DNA of 64,000 nucleotides from Mycolicibacterium sp. P9-22. GTDB lineage: Bacteria; Actinomycetota; Actinomycetes; Mycobacteriales; Mycobacteriaceae. The first letter of the stretch is position 1. Every line of letters begins with the position of its first letter. Under the pieces are notes generated by a model. It had not been told where the DNA came from, did no database searches, and was given only the letters and a program-made list of their open reading frames with translations. The stretch spans positions 744,001 to 808,000 of the forward strand of contig NZ_NPKP01000001.1 of the NCBI RefSeq assembly GCF_008329585.1. The letters are read 5' to 3'. The position numbers and the translations under genes were made by a program. Positions 1-9,073 of the stretch are shown here, piece by piece.

Positions 1-139
1 CGCGGCCGGTGGTCCTGCGGGTGTTGGTGAAGCCGTCGGCCGCGCCACCCGGACGTCACTCGTGGTGGCCGTCTTCGTCACCCTGTTGGTCACGCTGTCC
101 ATCTACGGACAGTCCGGCAACTTCAACCTGGCGGGCTGA
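1..139 (+). CDS. YrbE-family ABC permease (MlaE-like), 3' end only
   Basis: Only the last 45 codons lie in the window, read in the frame ending with TGA at 137-139. They encode a hydrophobic helix rich in V, L and T, followed by the tail SIYGQSGNFNLAG, which looks like the C-terminus of a YrbE/MlaE permease. YrbE proteins come as a pair (YrbEA, YrbEB) that form the membrane channel of Mce lipid importers. This one directly precedes mceA, so it is most likely the second of the pair. The gap to the next start is 3 bases, which supports a single operon. The 5' part is missing because the window begins inside the gene. Confidence 0.8.
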   Translation, partial: AAGGPAGVGEAVGRATRTSLVVAVFVTLLVTLSIYGQSGNFNLAG

Positions 140-142
140 GCC

Positions 143-1540
143 GTGGCACGAAAAGCAGGAGAACCCCGTATCCACGCGGACTGGTGGACAGCAATACTCA
201 TCGCATTCACCATCGGGGCGCTCGCTCTGACCTGGGCGCTGTTCAACGGATCCTTCAACCGATACGTGTCCGTGACTCTCACCTCCGACCGCGCAGGCCT
301 GGTGATGGAGGTCGGTGCCAAGGTGAAGCTACGCGGGGTGCAGGTCGGTCACGTCGGCTCGGTGACGGGCGGTAAAGATCCAGTCAGCCTTCATCTCGAA
401 CTCGATCCCGAAAAGGTGCGCTACCTACCGGCCAACGTGCAGGCCAGGATCGCGTCCACGACAATCTTCGGGTCCAAATATGTCGATCTGATCTATCCCG
501 AGGATCCCTCGGGCAAGGTACTGGCCGCCGGTGCGGTGCTGCAATCGCAGAATGTCAGCACCGAGGTGAACACGGTGTTCCAGAACCTCGTCGGTGTCAT
601 CAACAAGATCGATCCGGCCAAGCTCAACACCGTCTTCTCTGCCCTCGCCGAAGGTGTGCGCGGACAGGGACCGCGGATGGGCGAAGCCACGACCGCGGCG
701 AACGAAGTGCTGATCGCACTCAATCAGCGCACGGAGCGTATCGGCGAGGACTGGCGCGCATTCCGCGACTTCAACGACACCTACGACGCGGCGGCGCCTG
801 ACATCGTCCGGGTGCTCGATGCCGCCAGCACCACCAGCGAAACCGTCACACAGCACGCCCGCGAACTGGATTCCCTGCTGCTCAACATCATCGGGTTCTC
901 GCAGAGCGGTACCCAGCTGCTCGGTCCGAACAAGGACAGCCTGGTCCGAGCGATCAACACACTGGAGCCGACAACGGGATTGCTCAACAAGTACAACCCG
1001 ATGCTGACCTGTCTCATCCTTGGCGGAAAGAACGCCATCGACTTCGGGCAGGCCGACTACACCGGTGGCGCGAACGGCAAGTCGTTGATCGTCGATGCCG
1101 CGCTGCTGCTGGGTGACGATCCTTACCGCTACCCGCAGAACCTGCCGATCAACGGCGCCAAGGGCGGACCCGGCGGCAAGCCCGGATGCGGGTCGCTGCC
1201 GGACGTGGCCAAGAACTGGCCGGTGCGCACCCTGATCGCAAACACCGGCTGGGGCACAGGTCTGGACAACCGCCCGAACCCCGGCATCGGATTCCCCGGT
1301 TGGGCCAACTACTTCCCGGTCACCCGAGCGGTGCCGGAGCCGCCGAGCATCCGCTATCCCGGTGGCCCGGCGCCCGGTCCATTCCCCTACTTCGGAGCGC
1401 CGCCCTACGGCGCACCGCTCTACGGGCCCGGTGGCGTGCCGCTCTTTCCCGGTGTGCCCCCCGCACCGCCGCCGGCGCCCCTCCCGCCTGGAATCGGCGG
1501 CCCGGCGCCGGTTCCGCCGGGAACGGCCCCCACACCATGA
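143..1540 (+). CDS. mceA: MCE family protein MceA
   Basis: 465 aa from a GTG start 3 bases after the yrbE stop. One N-terminal membrane anchor lies at about residues 14-34. A Mce/MlaD domain follows at about 40-120, with the typical run on a 'GAKVKLRGVQVGHV' theme. A long alpha-helical region comes next, then a proline/glycine-rich tail from about residue 390 to the end. Mce proteins form periplasmic or envelope-spanning substrate-binding shuttles for lipids and sterols together with YrbE permeases. This is the first of six consecutive mce genes, the usual A-to-F order. Which numbered mce operon (mce1, mce4 or another) cannot be told by eye. Confidence 0.93.
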   Translation: MARKAGEPRIHADWWTAILIAFTIGALALTWALFNGSFNRYVSVTLTSDRAGLVMEVGAKVKLRGVQVGHVGSVTGGKDPVSLHLELDPEKVRYLPANVQARIASTTIFGSKYVDLIYPEDPSGKVLAAGAVLQSQNVSTEVNTVFQNLVGVINKIDPAKLNTVFSALAEGVRGQGPRMGEATTAANEVLIALNQRTERIGEDWRAFRDFNDTYDAAAPDIVRVLDAASTTSETVTQHARELDSLLLNIIGFSQSGTQLLGPNKDSLVRAINTLEPTTGLLNKYNPMLTCLILGGKNAIDFGQADYTGGANGKSLIVDAALLLGDDPYRYPQNLPINGAKGGPGGKPGCGSLPDVAKNWPVRTLIANTGWGTGLDNRPNPGIGFPGWANYFPVTRAVPEPPSIRYPGGPAPGPFPYFGAPPYGAPLYGPGGVPLFPGVPPAPPPAPLPPGIGGPAPVPPGTAPTP

Positions 1541-1577
1541 GACAACCTGCCGTCACACACTTTGAGAGGCCAGCGGA

Positions 1578-2606
1578 ATGAAGGACAACCTGTCGGGCGC
1601 CGCCTGGCGGCTCCTCGTCTTCATCGTTGTCGCCGTCTTCGGAATGTTCGCGCTGCTCACCGTTTTCGCCCAGTTCCGGTTCGGTGAAGCGAGCTCCTTC
1701 CGAGCCGTCTTCACCAACGTCACCGGCCTGGAGAACGGGAACTTCGTCCGCATCGCCGGCGTCGAAGTCGGCAAGGTCAACAAGATCTCGCTGAACTCCG
1801 ACAGCACAGTGACCGTCGAGTTCAGTGCCGACGAGTCGGTGATCCTGACCGAGGGCAGCCGCGCCGTCATCCGCTACGACAACGTGATCGGCGGTCGTTA
1901 CCTTGCCTTGGAAGAGGGCACGGGTTCGGTGCAGCGGCTGCAATCCGGTGCCACCATTCCGGTCGACCGGACCACCCCGGCACTGGATCTCGACGCCCTC
2001 ATCGGCGGATTCCGCCCCCTCTTCCGTGCGTTGGATCCGGATCAGGTCAATGCGCTGAGCGGACAGCTCCTTTCAGCTTTGCAGGGCCAAGGCGCAACCG
2101 TCGCGTCCTTTCTGTCGCAGACAGCGGTCTTGACGAACACCCTTGCCGACCGCGACGAACTGGTGGGACAGGTCATCACCAACCTCAACACAGTGTTGGG
2201 CTCGCTGGGGGACCAGAAGGACAAGTTCGGTACCGCCGTGGATTCCCTGTCCGAGATCGTGCACACGCTGGAGGCGCGCAAGGGCGACCTGTCCAACGCG
2301 GTCGCGTACACCAACGAATCCGCGGCGAGCATCGCCGACCTGCTGGCACAGGCCCGGCCGCCGCTGAAAGACGTGGTGAATCAGACCGATCGCGCAGCCG
2401 GCATCGTGGTGGCAGATCACGACTACATGGACAATCTTCTTGCCTCGCTGCCCGAGTCCTACCGGATCCTCGGTAGGCAGGGGCTCAATGGTGACTACTT
2501 CTCGTTCTACATCTGCGACCTGGTCCTCAAGCTCAACGGCAAAGGTGGGCAACCGGTCTACGTCAAACTGGCCGGCCAAGACTCGGGTAGGTGCACGCCG
2601 CGATGA
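1578..2606 (+). CDS. mceB: MCE family protein MceB
   Basis: 342 aa, ATG start. A hydrophobic anchor lies at about residues 10-32 (LLVFIVVAVFGMFALLTVF), followed by a Mce domain at about 38-115 containing 'VTGLENGNFVRIAGVEVGKV', and then a helical domain. The end of the protein carries 'YFSFYICDLVLKL' and a conserved Cys near the terminus, as is common in MceB. Its stop overlaps the ATG of mceC by the ATGA arrangement, so the two are translationally coupled. It is the envelope lipid-transport subunit of the same operon. No abnormality was seen. Confidence 0.93.
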   Translation: MKDNLSGAAWRLLVFIVVAVFGMFALLTVFAQFRFGEASSFRAVFTNVTGLENGNFVRIAGVEVGKVNKISLNSDSTVTVEFSADESVILTEGSRAVIRYDNVIGGRYLALEEGTGSVQRLQSGATIPVDRTTPALDLDALIGGFRPLFRALDPDQVNALSGQLLSALQGQGATVASFLSQTAVLTNTLADRDELVGQVITNLNTVLGSLGDQKDKFGTAVDSLSEIVHTLEARKGDLSNAVAYTNESAASIADLLAQARPPLKDVVNQTDRAAGIVVADHDYMDNLLASLPESYRILGRQGLNGDYFSFYICDLVLKLNGKGGQPVYVKLAGQDSGRCTPR

Positions 2607-3970
2607 AAACGTTTCAGGAACGCAACCCCGCCACCATCGGGATCATCGGTGTCCTCGCCGTCGGCGCGATCGGTTTCGGTGTCCTCAACTACGACAAGCT
2701 GCCGCTCGTGTCGTTACAGAAGACATACTCCGCTCATTTCGCCGAAGCGGGTGGCCTGACATCGGGTGCGGCAGTTCAAGTTTCGGGATTTCAAATCGGG
2801 AAGGTGCAGAGCATCACGCTGGACGGTGCGCGCGTGTTGGTCACGTTCAGCGTCGACGACGACGTTGCGCTCGGCGACCGTACCGAGGCGGCGGTCAAGA
2901 CCAAGAGTCTGCTGGGCTCCAAGATCCTGGACATCACGCCCCGCGGCGATGGCACGCAGGAGGGCGTCATCCCGCTGGAGCGCACCAGATCGGCCTATCA
3001 GTTGCCGGATGCCATCGGTGACATCACGGCGCAGATCAGTGGTCTGGACACCGACCAGCTGTCGACGTCGTTGTCCACGCTGGCCGATACCTTCCGCGAT
3101 ACCCCGGAGGATCTGCAGGTCGCGGTCGACGGCGTGGCCCGGTTCTCCGAGACGCTCAACCGCCGGGACTCGCAGCTTCGTCAACTGCTGGCCAACGCCA
3201 ACAAGGCGACCACGGTGCTGGGGGAACGCAGCGACAAAATTGTTCAGCTGGTCCGAGACTCGAATGCGTTATTGGTTGCGCTGAATGGTCAAAGTGCGGC
3301 GTTGGACCACATCTCGAACAACATCACCGCCCTGGCGTCGCAGATCACGGGTTTCATCGACGACAACCGCGACACACTCAAACCGTCGCTGGACAAGCTC
3401 AATGGGGCGCTGGCCATCGTGGACAATCGCAAGGCCGAGGTCCAACAGTCCATCAAAGGCCTTACCAGCTATGTCTTCTCGTTGGGGGAGTCAGTCTCGT
3501 CGGGTCCGTTCTTCAAGGCCTATCTGTCAAACCTGCTGCCAGGACAGTTCATTCAGCCCTTCATTGACGCGGCGTTCTCCGACCTCGGTCTTGACCCCAA
3601 TGTTCTGGCGCCGTCGGAGCGGACCGACCCGCAGGTCGGTCAGCCCGGATTGCCGGCTCTGCCGGTACCTTTCCCCCGTACCGGACAGGATGGCGAGCCA
3701 CGGCTCACGATTCCGGATGCGATCACCGGCAATCCCGGTGATCGGCAATGTGGTCCGCCTGGAATCCCGCTGCCTGGGCCCGGCTGCTACCCGTATCGGG
3801 ATCCCGGTCCACAACCCGCGCCGGGCGGCCCGCCACCGGGACCGCCGGCACCGGCGCTGCCTGGTCAGGAATCGAAACCCGAACCCACACCCGGACCGGT
3901 CCTGCAGCACGCGCCCAACGAGATTGCCCCTGATGGCAGTCCGATCGAACCAGGAGTCGGCCAACAATGA
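2603..3970 (+). CDS. mceC: MCE family protein MceC
   Basis: 455 aa. I chose ATG 2603 (MKTFQERNP) because it overlaps the mceB stop as ATGA; an upstream in-frame GTG at 2591 would lie inside mceB. There is an N-terminal anchor at about 10-28, a Mce domain at about 33-110 ('GLTSGAAVQVSGFQIGKV'), a long helical region, and a strongly proline-rich C-terminal tail (about residues 360-455) with PGPGCYPY and PPGPPAP runs. The tail is typical of MceC-type proteins and may thread through the cell wall. The stop overlaps the mceD start (ATGA at 3967). Confidence 0.92.
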   Translation: MKTFQERNPATIGIIGVLAVGAIGFGVLNYDKLPLVSLQKTYSAHFAEAGGLTSGAAVQVSGFQIGKVQSITLDGARVLVTFSVDDDVALGDRTEAAVKTKSLLGSKILDITPRGDGTQEGVIPLERTRSAYQLPDAIGDITAQISGLDTDQLSTSLSTLADTFRDTPEDLQVAVDGVARFSETLNRRDSQLRQLLANANKATTVLGERSDKIVQLVRDSNALLVALNGQSAALDHISNNITALASQITGFIDDNRDTLKPSLDKLNGALAIVDNRKAEVQQSIKGLTSYVFSLGESVSSGPFFKAYLSNLLPGQFIQPFIDAAFSDLGLDPNVLAPSERTDPQVGQPGLPALPVPFPRTGQDGEPRLTIPDAITGNPGDRQCGPPGIPLPGPGCYPYRDPGPQPAPGGPPPGPPAPALPGQESKPEPTPGPVLQHAPNEIAPDGSPIEPGVGQQ

Positions 3971-5280
3971 CACAGCCCCGCATCCGGATCTGGCTGGCGC
4001 TTGCGCTGACGGTGGCGATGGTGGTGGGTCTCGTCATCATCATCAGGACAACAACTGATGTCGCGCGGGCCAAGTTCACCGCGTACTTCGACAACACCAA
4101 CGGACTGTTCGTCGGCGACGAGATCCGTATCCTCGGCGTACCGGTCGGTGAGATCGACAGCATCGATGTCGAACCGGCTCGTGCCAAGGTCAGCTTCTGG
4201 ATCAGCGATGACTACCAGGTGCCCGCCGATGTCAAGGCCGTGATTCTGGCACCGTCGCTGGTCACTGCGCGCGCCATCCAGTTGACCCCCGCCTACACCA
4301 GCGGGCCGGCCCTGGCCGATGACAGTGTCATCCCGAAGGAGCGCACCGCGGTGCCGGTGGAATGGGACGAGGTCCGTGTGCAGCTGCAACGGTTCACCGA
4401 AATGCTGCAACCCACCGAGCCCGGCGGTGTCAGCACCCTCGGTTCGTTGGTCAACACGGCTGCCGACAACCTGCGCGGACAGGGCGCCAACATTCGCGAC
4501 ACCCTGATCAAGCTGTCCCAGGCGACATCGGCTCTGGGGGATCACAGTTCAGATCTGTTCAGCACGCTGCGCAATCTGTCGCTGCTTGTATCGGCCCTGC
4601 AGGACAGCTCCGATCTGATGGCGCAACTGAACCAGAACCTGGCCTCGGCCACCTGGGCTCTGGCCGATGACCCGGACGAGATAAGTTCTGCGGCAAAGAG
4701 CGTCAGTGAAGTCTCCAAGGACGTCGCCACGTTCGTCTATGCCAACAAAGAGGCGCTCGGCACCACGTCGGACAAGCTTGCGTCGGTATCGCAGGCGCTG
4801 ACCGACAGTGTCGACGACATCAAGCAGTTCCTGCACATTTCACCGACGGTGCTGCAGAACTTCATCAACATTTACCAACCTGCGCAGGGAACGTTGTCGG
4901 GAGCGCTGTCCACCAACAACTTCAGCGACCCGATCAGCTTCTTGTGCGGTGCGATCCAGGCGGCGTCGAGGCTCGGTGCCGAACAATCGGCGAAGCTCTG
5001 CGTGCAGTACCTTGCGCCAATCGTCAAGAACCGTCAGATGAACTTCTTCCCGATCGGCGGTAATCCTCTCGTGGGCGCCGTCGCGCGGCCCAATGAAGTT
5101 ACCTACAGCGAGGATTGGATGCGTCCCGACTTCGTTCCGCCGCTGCCGCCGGCCGCCGCGGCCCCGGCGATGGCTGCCCCGGCCACGCCTGCGGTCCCCT
5201 CGTTGCCCGCCGAGGCGCAGCAGGCCGACCCCGCGGCCGGTTTGCCGGGCATGATGATGCCGACGGGAGCAGGTTCATGA
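3967..5280 (+). CDS. mceD: MCE family protein MceD
   Basis: 437 aa, ATG overlapping the mceC stop. It has an N-terminal membrane segment at about 7-27 (LALALTVAMVVGLVIII), a Mce domain at about 32-110 ('NGLFVGDEIRILGVPVGEI'), and a long helical domain up to about residue 330. The C-terminal tail is rich in Ala and Pro, ending in PGMMMPTGAGS. This arrangement matches MceD proteins. It is part of the same importer, and the stop overlaps the mceE start (ATGA at 5277). Confidence 0.92.
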   Translation: MTQPRIRIWLALALTVAMVVGLVIIIRTTTDVARAKFTAYFDNTNGLFVGDEIRILGVPVGEIDSIDVEPARAKVSFWISDDYQVPADVKAVILAPSLVTARAIQLTPAYTSGPALADDSVIPKERTAVPVEWDEVRVQLQRFTEMLQPTEPGGVSTLGSLVNTAADNLRGQGANIRDTLIKLSQATSALGDHSSDLFSTLRNLSLLVSALQDSSDLMAQLNQNLASATWALADDPDEISSAAKSVSEVSKDVATFVYANKEALGTTSDKLASVSQALTDSVDDIKQFLHISPTVLQNFINIYQPAQGTLSGALSTNNFSDPISFLCGAIQAASRLGAEQSAKLCVQYLAPIVKNRQMNFFPIGGNPLVGAVARPNEVTYSEDWMRPDFVPPLPPAAAAPAMAAPATPAVPSLPAEAQQADPAAGLPGMMMPTGAGS

Positions 5281-6419
5281 TCAGATCCCGAGGCGCGGTC
5301 GCCGGAGTGTTGGGGATGGTCACCGCAATGTCTCTGTTGCTCACCGGGTGTGGCGATTGGCGTGGTCTCAACTCCCTGCCCATGCCGGGGACGGCCGGTG
5401 GGGGTCCGGGCTCCTTCACGATCCGGGCTGAAATGCCGGACGTGAACAATGTGCAGCAGAACTCGCGTGTCCGGGTCGGCGATGTCAACGTCGGGACGGT
5501 CACCGAGATCGAACGGCAGGGATGGCACGCGGTGCTGACCATGGCCCTGGACGGCGACGTGGATCTGCCTGCCAACGCGACGGCGACCGTCGGGCAGACC
5601 AGCCTGCTGGGATCGCTGCACATCGAACTGGCGCCGCCCGTGGCCGAGCCCGCCGAGGGCAGGCTTCGGGAGGGTGCGGTGATCCCACTGATGTCCGGCG
5701 GCGCGTACCCGTCCACCGAACAGACCCTGGCTGCGGTGTCGATGCTTCTCAACGGTGGTGGTATCGGCCAGATTCAAGACATCACAACGGCTCTCAGCAC
5801 TGCGTTCGCCGGCCGCGAGAGTGACCTTCGGAGCTTGATCTCCGAGCTGGACAGATTCATCGCGAACACCAATCAGCAGACCGACGACATCATCTCCGCC
5901 ACGGACAGCCTGAACAACCTGGTATCGGACTTCGCCGAGCAGGATCCGGTTGTCGACCGGGCCCTGACCACCATCCCGGACGCCCTCAACGTGCTCAAAG
6001 AGGAACGCGACAGCCTTGCTGAGGCGCTTGATCAGCTCGGAAAGTTCAGCGCCCTGGCGGCGGACTCGAGCAACCAGACCAAGGAAGCGCTGGTCCAGGA
6101 GCTCAAGGACATCGCGCCCGTGCTGAAATCGCTGGCAGACTCCGGACCGGCGCTGACCCGCTCGTTGGGTTTCTTCACGGTGTATCCCTTTGCGCAGGAG
6201 ACCCTGTCCAAATGGTTCCGCGGTGACTATGCCAACCTGACTGCGGTCATCGACCTCACCCTGAGCCGCATCGATTCGTCGTTCTTCACCGGCACGCGCT
6301 TCGAGGGAGAGCTCACCGAACTCGAAATGCAGTGGGGTCGAACGATCGGTCAGCTGCCCAGTCCGTACACCGCAGTCAACCCGTTGGTCGTTCCGTATAA
6401 CCCGAACCAGGGGCGCTAG
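5277..6419 (+). CDS. mceE: MCE family lipoprotein MceE (LprN-like)
   Basis: 380 aa. ATG 5277 overlaps the mceD stop. It opens with a lipoprotein signal peptide: a basic start (MIRSR), a hydrophobic core, and the lipobox LLTGC with the lipidation Cys at residue 25. A longer upstream in-frame reading would run through mceD and would bury this signal, so the short start is right. A Mce domain follows at about 45-125, then a helical domain. MceE members of mycobacterial operons are usually lipoproteins, which fits position five here. The TAG stop is followed at once by the mceF ATG. Confidence 0.93.
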   Translation: MIRSRGAVAGVLGMVTAMSLLLTGCGDWRGLNSLPMPGTAGGGPGSFTIRAEMPDVNNVQQNSRVRVGDVNVGTVTEIERQGWHAVLTMALDGDVDLPANATATVGQTSLLGSLHIELAPPVAEPAEGRLREGAVIPLMSGGAYPSTEQTLAAVSMLLNGGGIGQIQDITTALSTAFAGRESDLRSLISELDRFIANTNQQTDDIISATDSLNNLVSDFAEQDPVVDRALTTIPDALNVLKEERDSLAEALDQLGKFSALAADSSNQTKEALVQELKDIAPVLKSLADSGPALTRSLGFFTVYPFAQETLSKWFRGDYANLTAVIDLTLSRIDSSFFTGTRFEGELTELEMQWGRTIGQLPSPYTAVNPLVVPYNPNQGR

Positions 6420-7877
6420 ATGGTACTCAGCAGGAGAATCCTCACTCAGCTCGCGTTCTTCGCCGTGATCACACTGGCGGGCGGCTCGATCATGATCTTC
6501 AACTACATGGGACTGCCCAACCTGCTGTTCGGTGTCGGGCACTACAAGGTGAGTGTTCAACTTCCGGCGGCCGCCGGGCTGTACGAGAACGCCAACGTGA
6601 CCTATCGAGGCACCAATGTCGGTCGGGTACAGGGTGTTTCGCTGACCGAGTCCGGAGTTGTCGCGGAGCTGTCGCTGAAATCGGACATCCCTATCCCCAG
6701 CGATCTCACTGCCGAGGTGCACAGCGCGTCGTCGATCGGAGAGCAGTATGTCGCGTTGATCCCGGACAGCGACGCAGGCCGGCTCGCCGCGGGCGATGTC
6801 ATCCCGCTGGACCGGACCACGGTGCCGCCCGATATCAGCGAGTTGCTGGCGGCGACCAACAGGGGGCTGGAAGTGATCCCCGGCGATAATCTGCAGACGG
6901 TCGTCAGCGAGGCATCGACCGCGGTCGGTGGCCTCGGCCCGGATCTGGCGCGACTGGTCAAGGGATCGACCACACTGGCCATCGACGCACGCAACAACCT
7001 TGATGCGCTGACCAACCTGATCGACAACTCGAAACCGATCCTGGATTCCCAGACCGCTACTGCCGGATCGATCGAGGCGTGGGCGTCGAACCTGGCATCG
7101 GTGACCCAGCAGTTGAAGAATGAGGATCAGGCCGTCACCGGCATCTTGCAGGTCGGACCCCGTGCCGCCGACGAGGTGCGCCAACTGTTCGACCGTCTGC
7201 AGCCGACGCTGCCGGTCGTGTTGGCCAATCTGGTGACACTCGGCGATGTTGCGATCACCTATCAGCCGCACTTGGAACAGCTCCTGGTCCTTTTGCCTTC
7301 GGCCGTCGAGGTTGTCCAGGGCGCGGGGCTGACAAACCGCAACACCAAACAGGATTACAAGGGTGCCTTCCTCAGCTTCAACCTCAACCTCAACCTTCCG
7401 CCCCCATGCCTCACCGGATATCTGCCACCGCAGCAGGCACGACCGACGAGTCTGACGGATTACCCTGAGCGCCCGGCCGGCGACTTCTACTGCCGGGTTC
7501 CGCAGGACTCGATGTTCAACGTCCGCGGTGCACGCAACCTGCCCTGCGCCACCCGGCCGGGCAAAAGGGCACCCACGGTGAAGATGTGTGAGAGCGACGA
7601 GAACTATGTGCCGCTCAACGACGGCTTCAACTGGAAAGGCGATGGCAACGCAACGCTCTCCGGCCAGCCGGTGCCCCAGATCCGCCCGGGAGACGCACCG
7701 GTTCCGCCGCCGGCCGCCGCCCCGGTGGCCCCGGTCCCGCCCGTGGCGGTCGCTGAGTACGACCCGGCCTCCGGTAGCTACCTGGGTCCGGATGGAAAGC
7801 GGTACACCCAAGCAAATTTGGCAACCAATGCGCAGGAGCAGACATGGCAGTCGATGCTGATGCCACCGAAGAACTGA
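6420..7877 (+). CDS. mceF: MCE family protein MceF
   Basis: 485 aa, ATG directly after the mceE stop. An N-terminal anchor at about 8-30 (LAFFAVITLAGGSIMIF) is followed by a Mce domain at about 38-115 ('GLYENANVTYRGTNVGRV'). Two Cys-containing stretches occur near residues 330-390, with PPPCLTGYLPP and DFYCRVPQD, features commonly seen in MceF. The C-terminus has a proline-rich stretch and then ends 'SMLMPPKN'. It is the last of the six core Mce proteins. Its 3' end overlaps the next gene by 34 bases. Confidence 0.92.
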   Translation: MVLSRRILTQLAFFAVITLAGGSIMIFNYMGLPNLLFGVGHYKVSVQLPAAAGLYENANVTYRGTNVGRVQGVSLTESGVVAELSLKSDIPIPSDLTAEVHSASSIGEQYVALIPDSDAGRLAAGDVIPLDRTTVPPDISELLAATNRGLEVIPGDNLQTVVSEASTAVGGLGPDLARLVKGSTTLAIDARNNLDALTNLIDNSKPILDSQTATAGSIEAWASNLASVTQQLKNEDQAVTGILQVGPRAADEVRQLFDRLQPTLPVVLANLVTLGDVAITYQPHLEQLLVLLPSAVEVVQGAGLTNRNTKQDYKGAFLSFNLNLNLPPPCLTGYLPPQQARPTSLTDYPERPAGDFYCRVPQDSMFNVRGARNLPCATRPGKRAPTVKMCESDENYVPLNDGFNWKGDGNATLSGQPVPQIRPGDAPVPPPAAAPVAPVPPVAVAEYDPASGSYLGPDGKRYTQANLATNAQEQTWQSMLMPPKN

Positions 7878-8458
7878 CCGATACCGAAGAAGCTCAGGAG
7901 TATCCCGAGTCCGATTTCGATTTCGATGCCGACGACGTCGCCGAATCCGGCGAACGGCCGGCATCGGGATGGAAGCGATCGCCCAGCCGGATTGCACTGG
8001 TCGCCGGGCTGATCGCTGTCGTCGGTGTCGGTGCGTTGTGCGGATGGCTCGGACTACGCGCCCACCTGGCGATGGCAGTCGAGGACGAGCACGCACTGTT
8101 CGTCCAGGTCGCGCGACAAGGTGCCGTCAATCTGACCACGGTCGATCATGCCAACGCCGACGCCGATGTCGCGCGGATCCTCGATTCGGCCACCGGCACC
8201 TTCTACGACGATTTCAGCGCGCGCGCAGCACCCTTCGTCGATGTGGTGAAGAAGGCTCAGTCCACCTCGGTGGGCACCGTTCTGGATGCCGGCCTGGAAA
8301 CGGTTACCGGCGACGAAGCTCAGGTGTTGGTCTCGGTCAACGTCAAGACGACAACTGCCGATGGTGTGGAGCAGCAACCCAGATCCTGGCGCATGCGGAT
8401 CTCGGTCCAGCAGATGGGCGACGCGGTGAAGGTCTCCAACGTCGCCTTTGTACCGTGA
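7844..8458 (+). CDS. Mce-associated membrane protein (Mas), first copy
   Basis: 204 aa from ATG 7844, with an AGGAG at 7833-7837 as ribosome site inside the end of mceF. An acidic N-terminus (residues 1-40, rich in D and E) precedes one membrane segment at about 50-70. An extracytoplasmic domain with an NTF2-like look follows. Proteins of this type sit after mceF in actinobacterial mce operons and are thought to stabilise or assist the transporter. Its stop overlaps the next start in a GTGA arrangement. Confidence 0.85.
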   Translation: MAVDADATEELTDTEEAQEYPESDFDFDADDVAESGERPASGWKRSPSRIALVAGLIAVVGVGALCGWLGLRAHLAMAVEDEHALFVQVARQGAVNLTTVDHANADADVARILDSATGTFYDDFSARAAPFVDVVKKAQSTSVGTVLDAGLETVTGDEAQVLVSVNVKTTTADGVEQQPRSWRMRISVQQMGDAVKVSNVAFVP

Positions 8459-9066
8459 CCGCTCCCACGTCCGGACAGAAACGAACCGAAACCACCATGG
8501 AGGGGCCCGCAGTGCTCACCAACCAGGTCGCTGAGCCAGAGCTGTCGGATTCCGAGGCGGCCCCGGCCGATTCGCGGCGGCGAGGCCGCTGGCGCAACGT
8601 GCTGACCTTCATCGTGCTGCCGCTCGCCGTCGTCGCCCTCAGCGGCCTGGCGGGCTGGTTGAAGTGGGTCGACGGTTCGGCACGCGATGCTCAGGTGGCC
8701 GCCACGGAGTCGGTTCAGGCGGCGCGGGAGATCACCGTCGAACTGCTGTCCTACCAACCGGATACCGTCGCGGACACGCTTCTGGCCGCCCAGTCGCGAC
8801 TCACCGGCAGCTTCCGCGACTCCTACGGGCAGCTGATCCAGGAAGTCGTCATCCCGGGAGCACAGGAGCAGAAGATCGCGGCCATCGCCAACGTCACGGC
8901 GGCGGCTTCGGTGTCGGCCAGCAGTGATCGGGCCACGGTGCTGGTGTTCGTGAATCAGACGTCGATCGTCGGTACGGACGCGCCGACGGATACCGCGTCA
9001 AGCGTGCAGGTCGCCCTGCAGCGTGTCGACGGGCAGTGGCTGGTGTCCGAGTTCACCCCGATCTGA
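8455..9066 (+). CDS. Mce-associated membrane protein (Mas), second copy
   Basis: 203 aa using GTG 8455, which overlaps the preceding stop (GTGA). ATG 8497 (MEGPAVLTNQ) is a plausible shorter alternative. The layout repeats that of the gene before it: a charged N-terminus, one membrane helix at about 47-67 (LTFIVLPLAVVALSGLAGWL), then an outer domain whose last part 'VQVALQRVDGQWLVSEFTPI' is typical of Mce-associated proteins. It closes the mce operon and converges on the following minus-strand SDR with only 7 bases between them. Confidence 0.83.
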   Translation: MTAPTSGQKRTETTMEGPAVLTNQVAEPELSDSEAAPADSRRRGRWRNVLTFIVLPLAVVALSGLAGWLKWVDGSARDAQVAATESVQAAREITVELLSYQPDTVADTLLAAQSRLTGSFRDSYGQLIQEVVIPGAQEQKIAAIANVTAAASVSASSDRATVLVFVNQTSIVGTDAPTDTASSVQVALQRVDGQWLVSEFTPI

Positions 9067-9073
9067 AGCCATT

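Noticed and set aside
143..7877. Naming the operon mce1, mce4 or another specific type.
   Set aside because: Subtype needs phylogeny; neighbours here do not match the standard mce1 or mce4 surroundings well enough by eye.
5103..8096. Very long open frame (997 codons) on the minus strand opposite mceD-F and mas.
   Set aside because: It lies wholly antisense to clear Mce genes, is rich in Arg, Gly and Pro, and has no recognisable domain. Long antisense frames are expected in GC-rich coding DNA.
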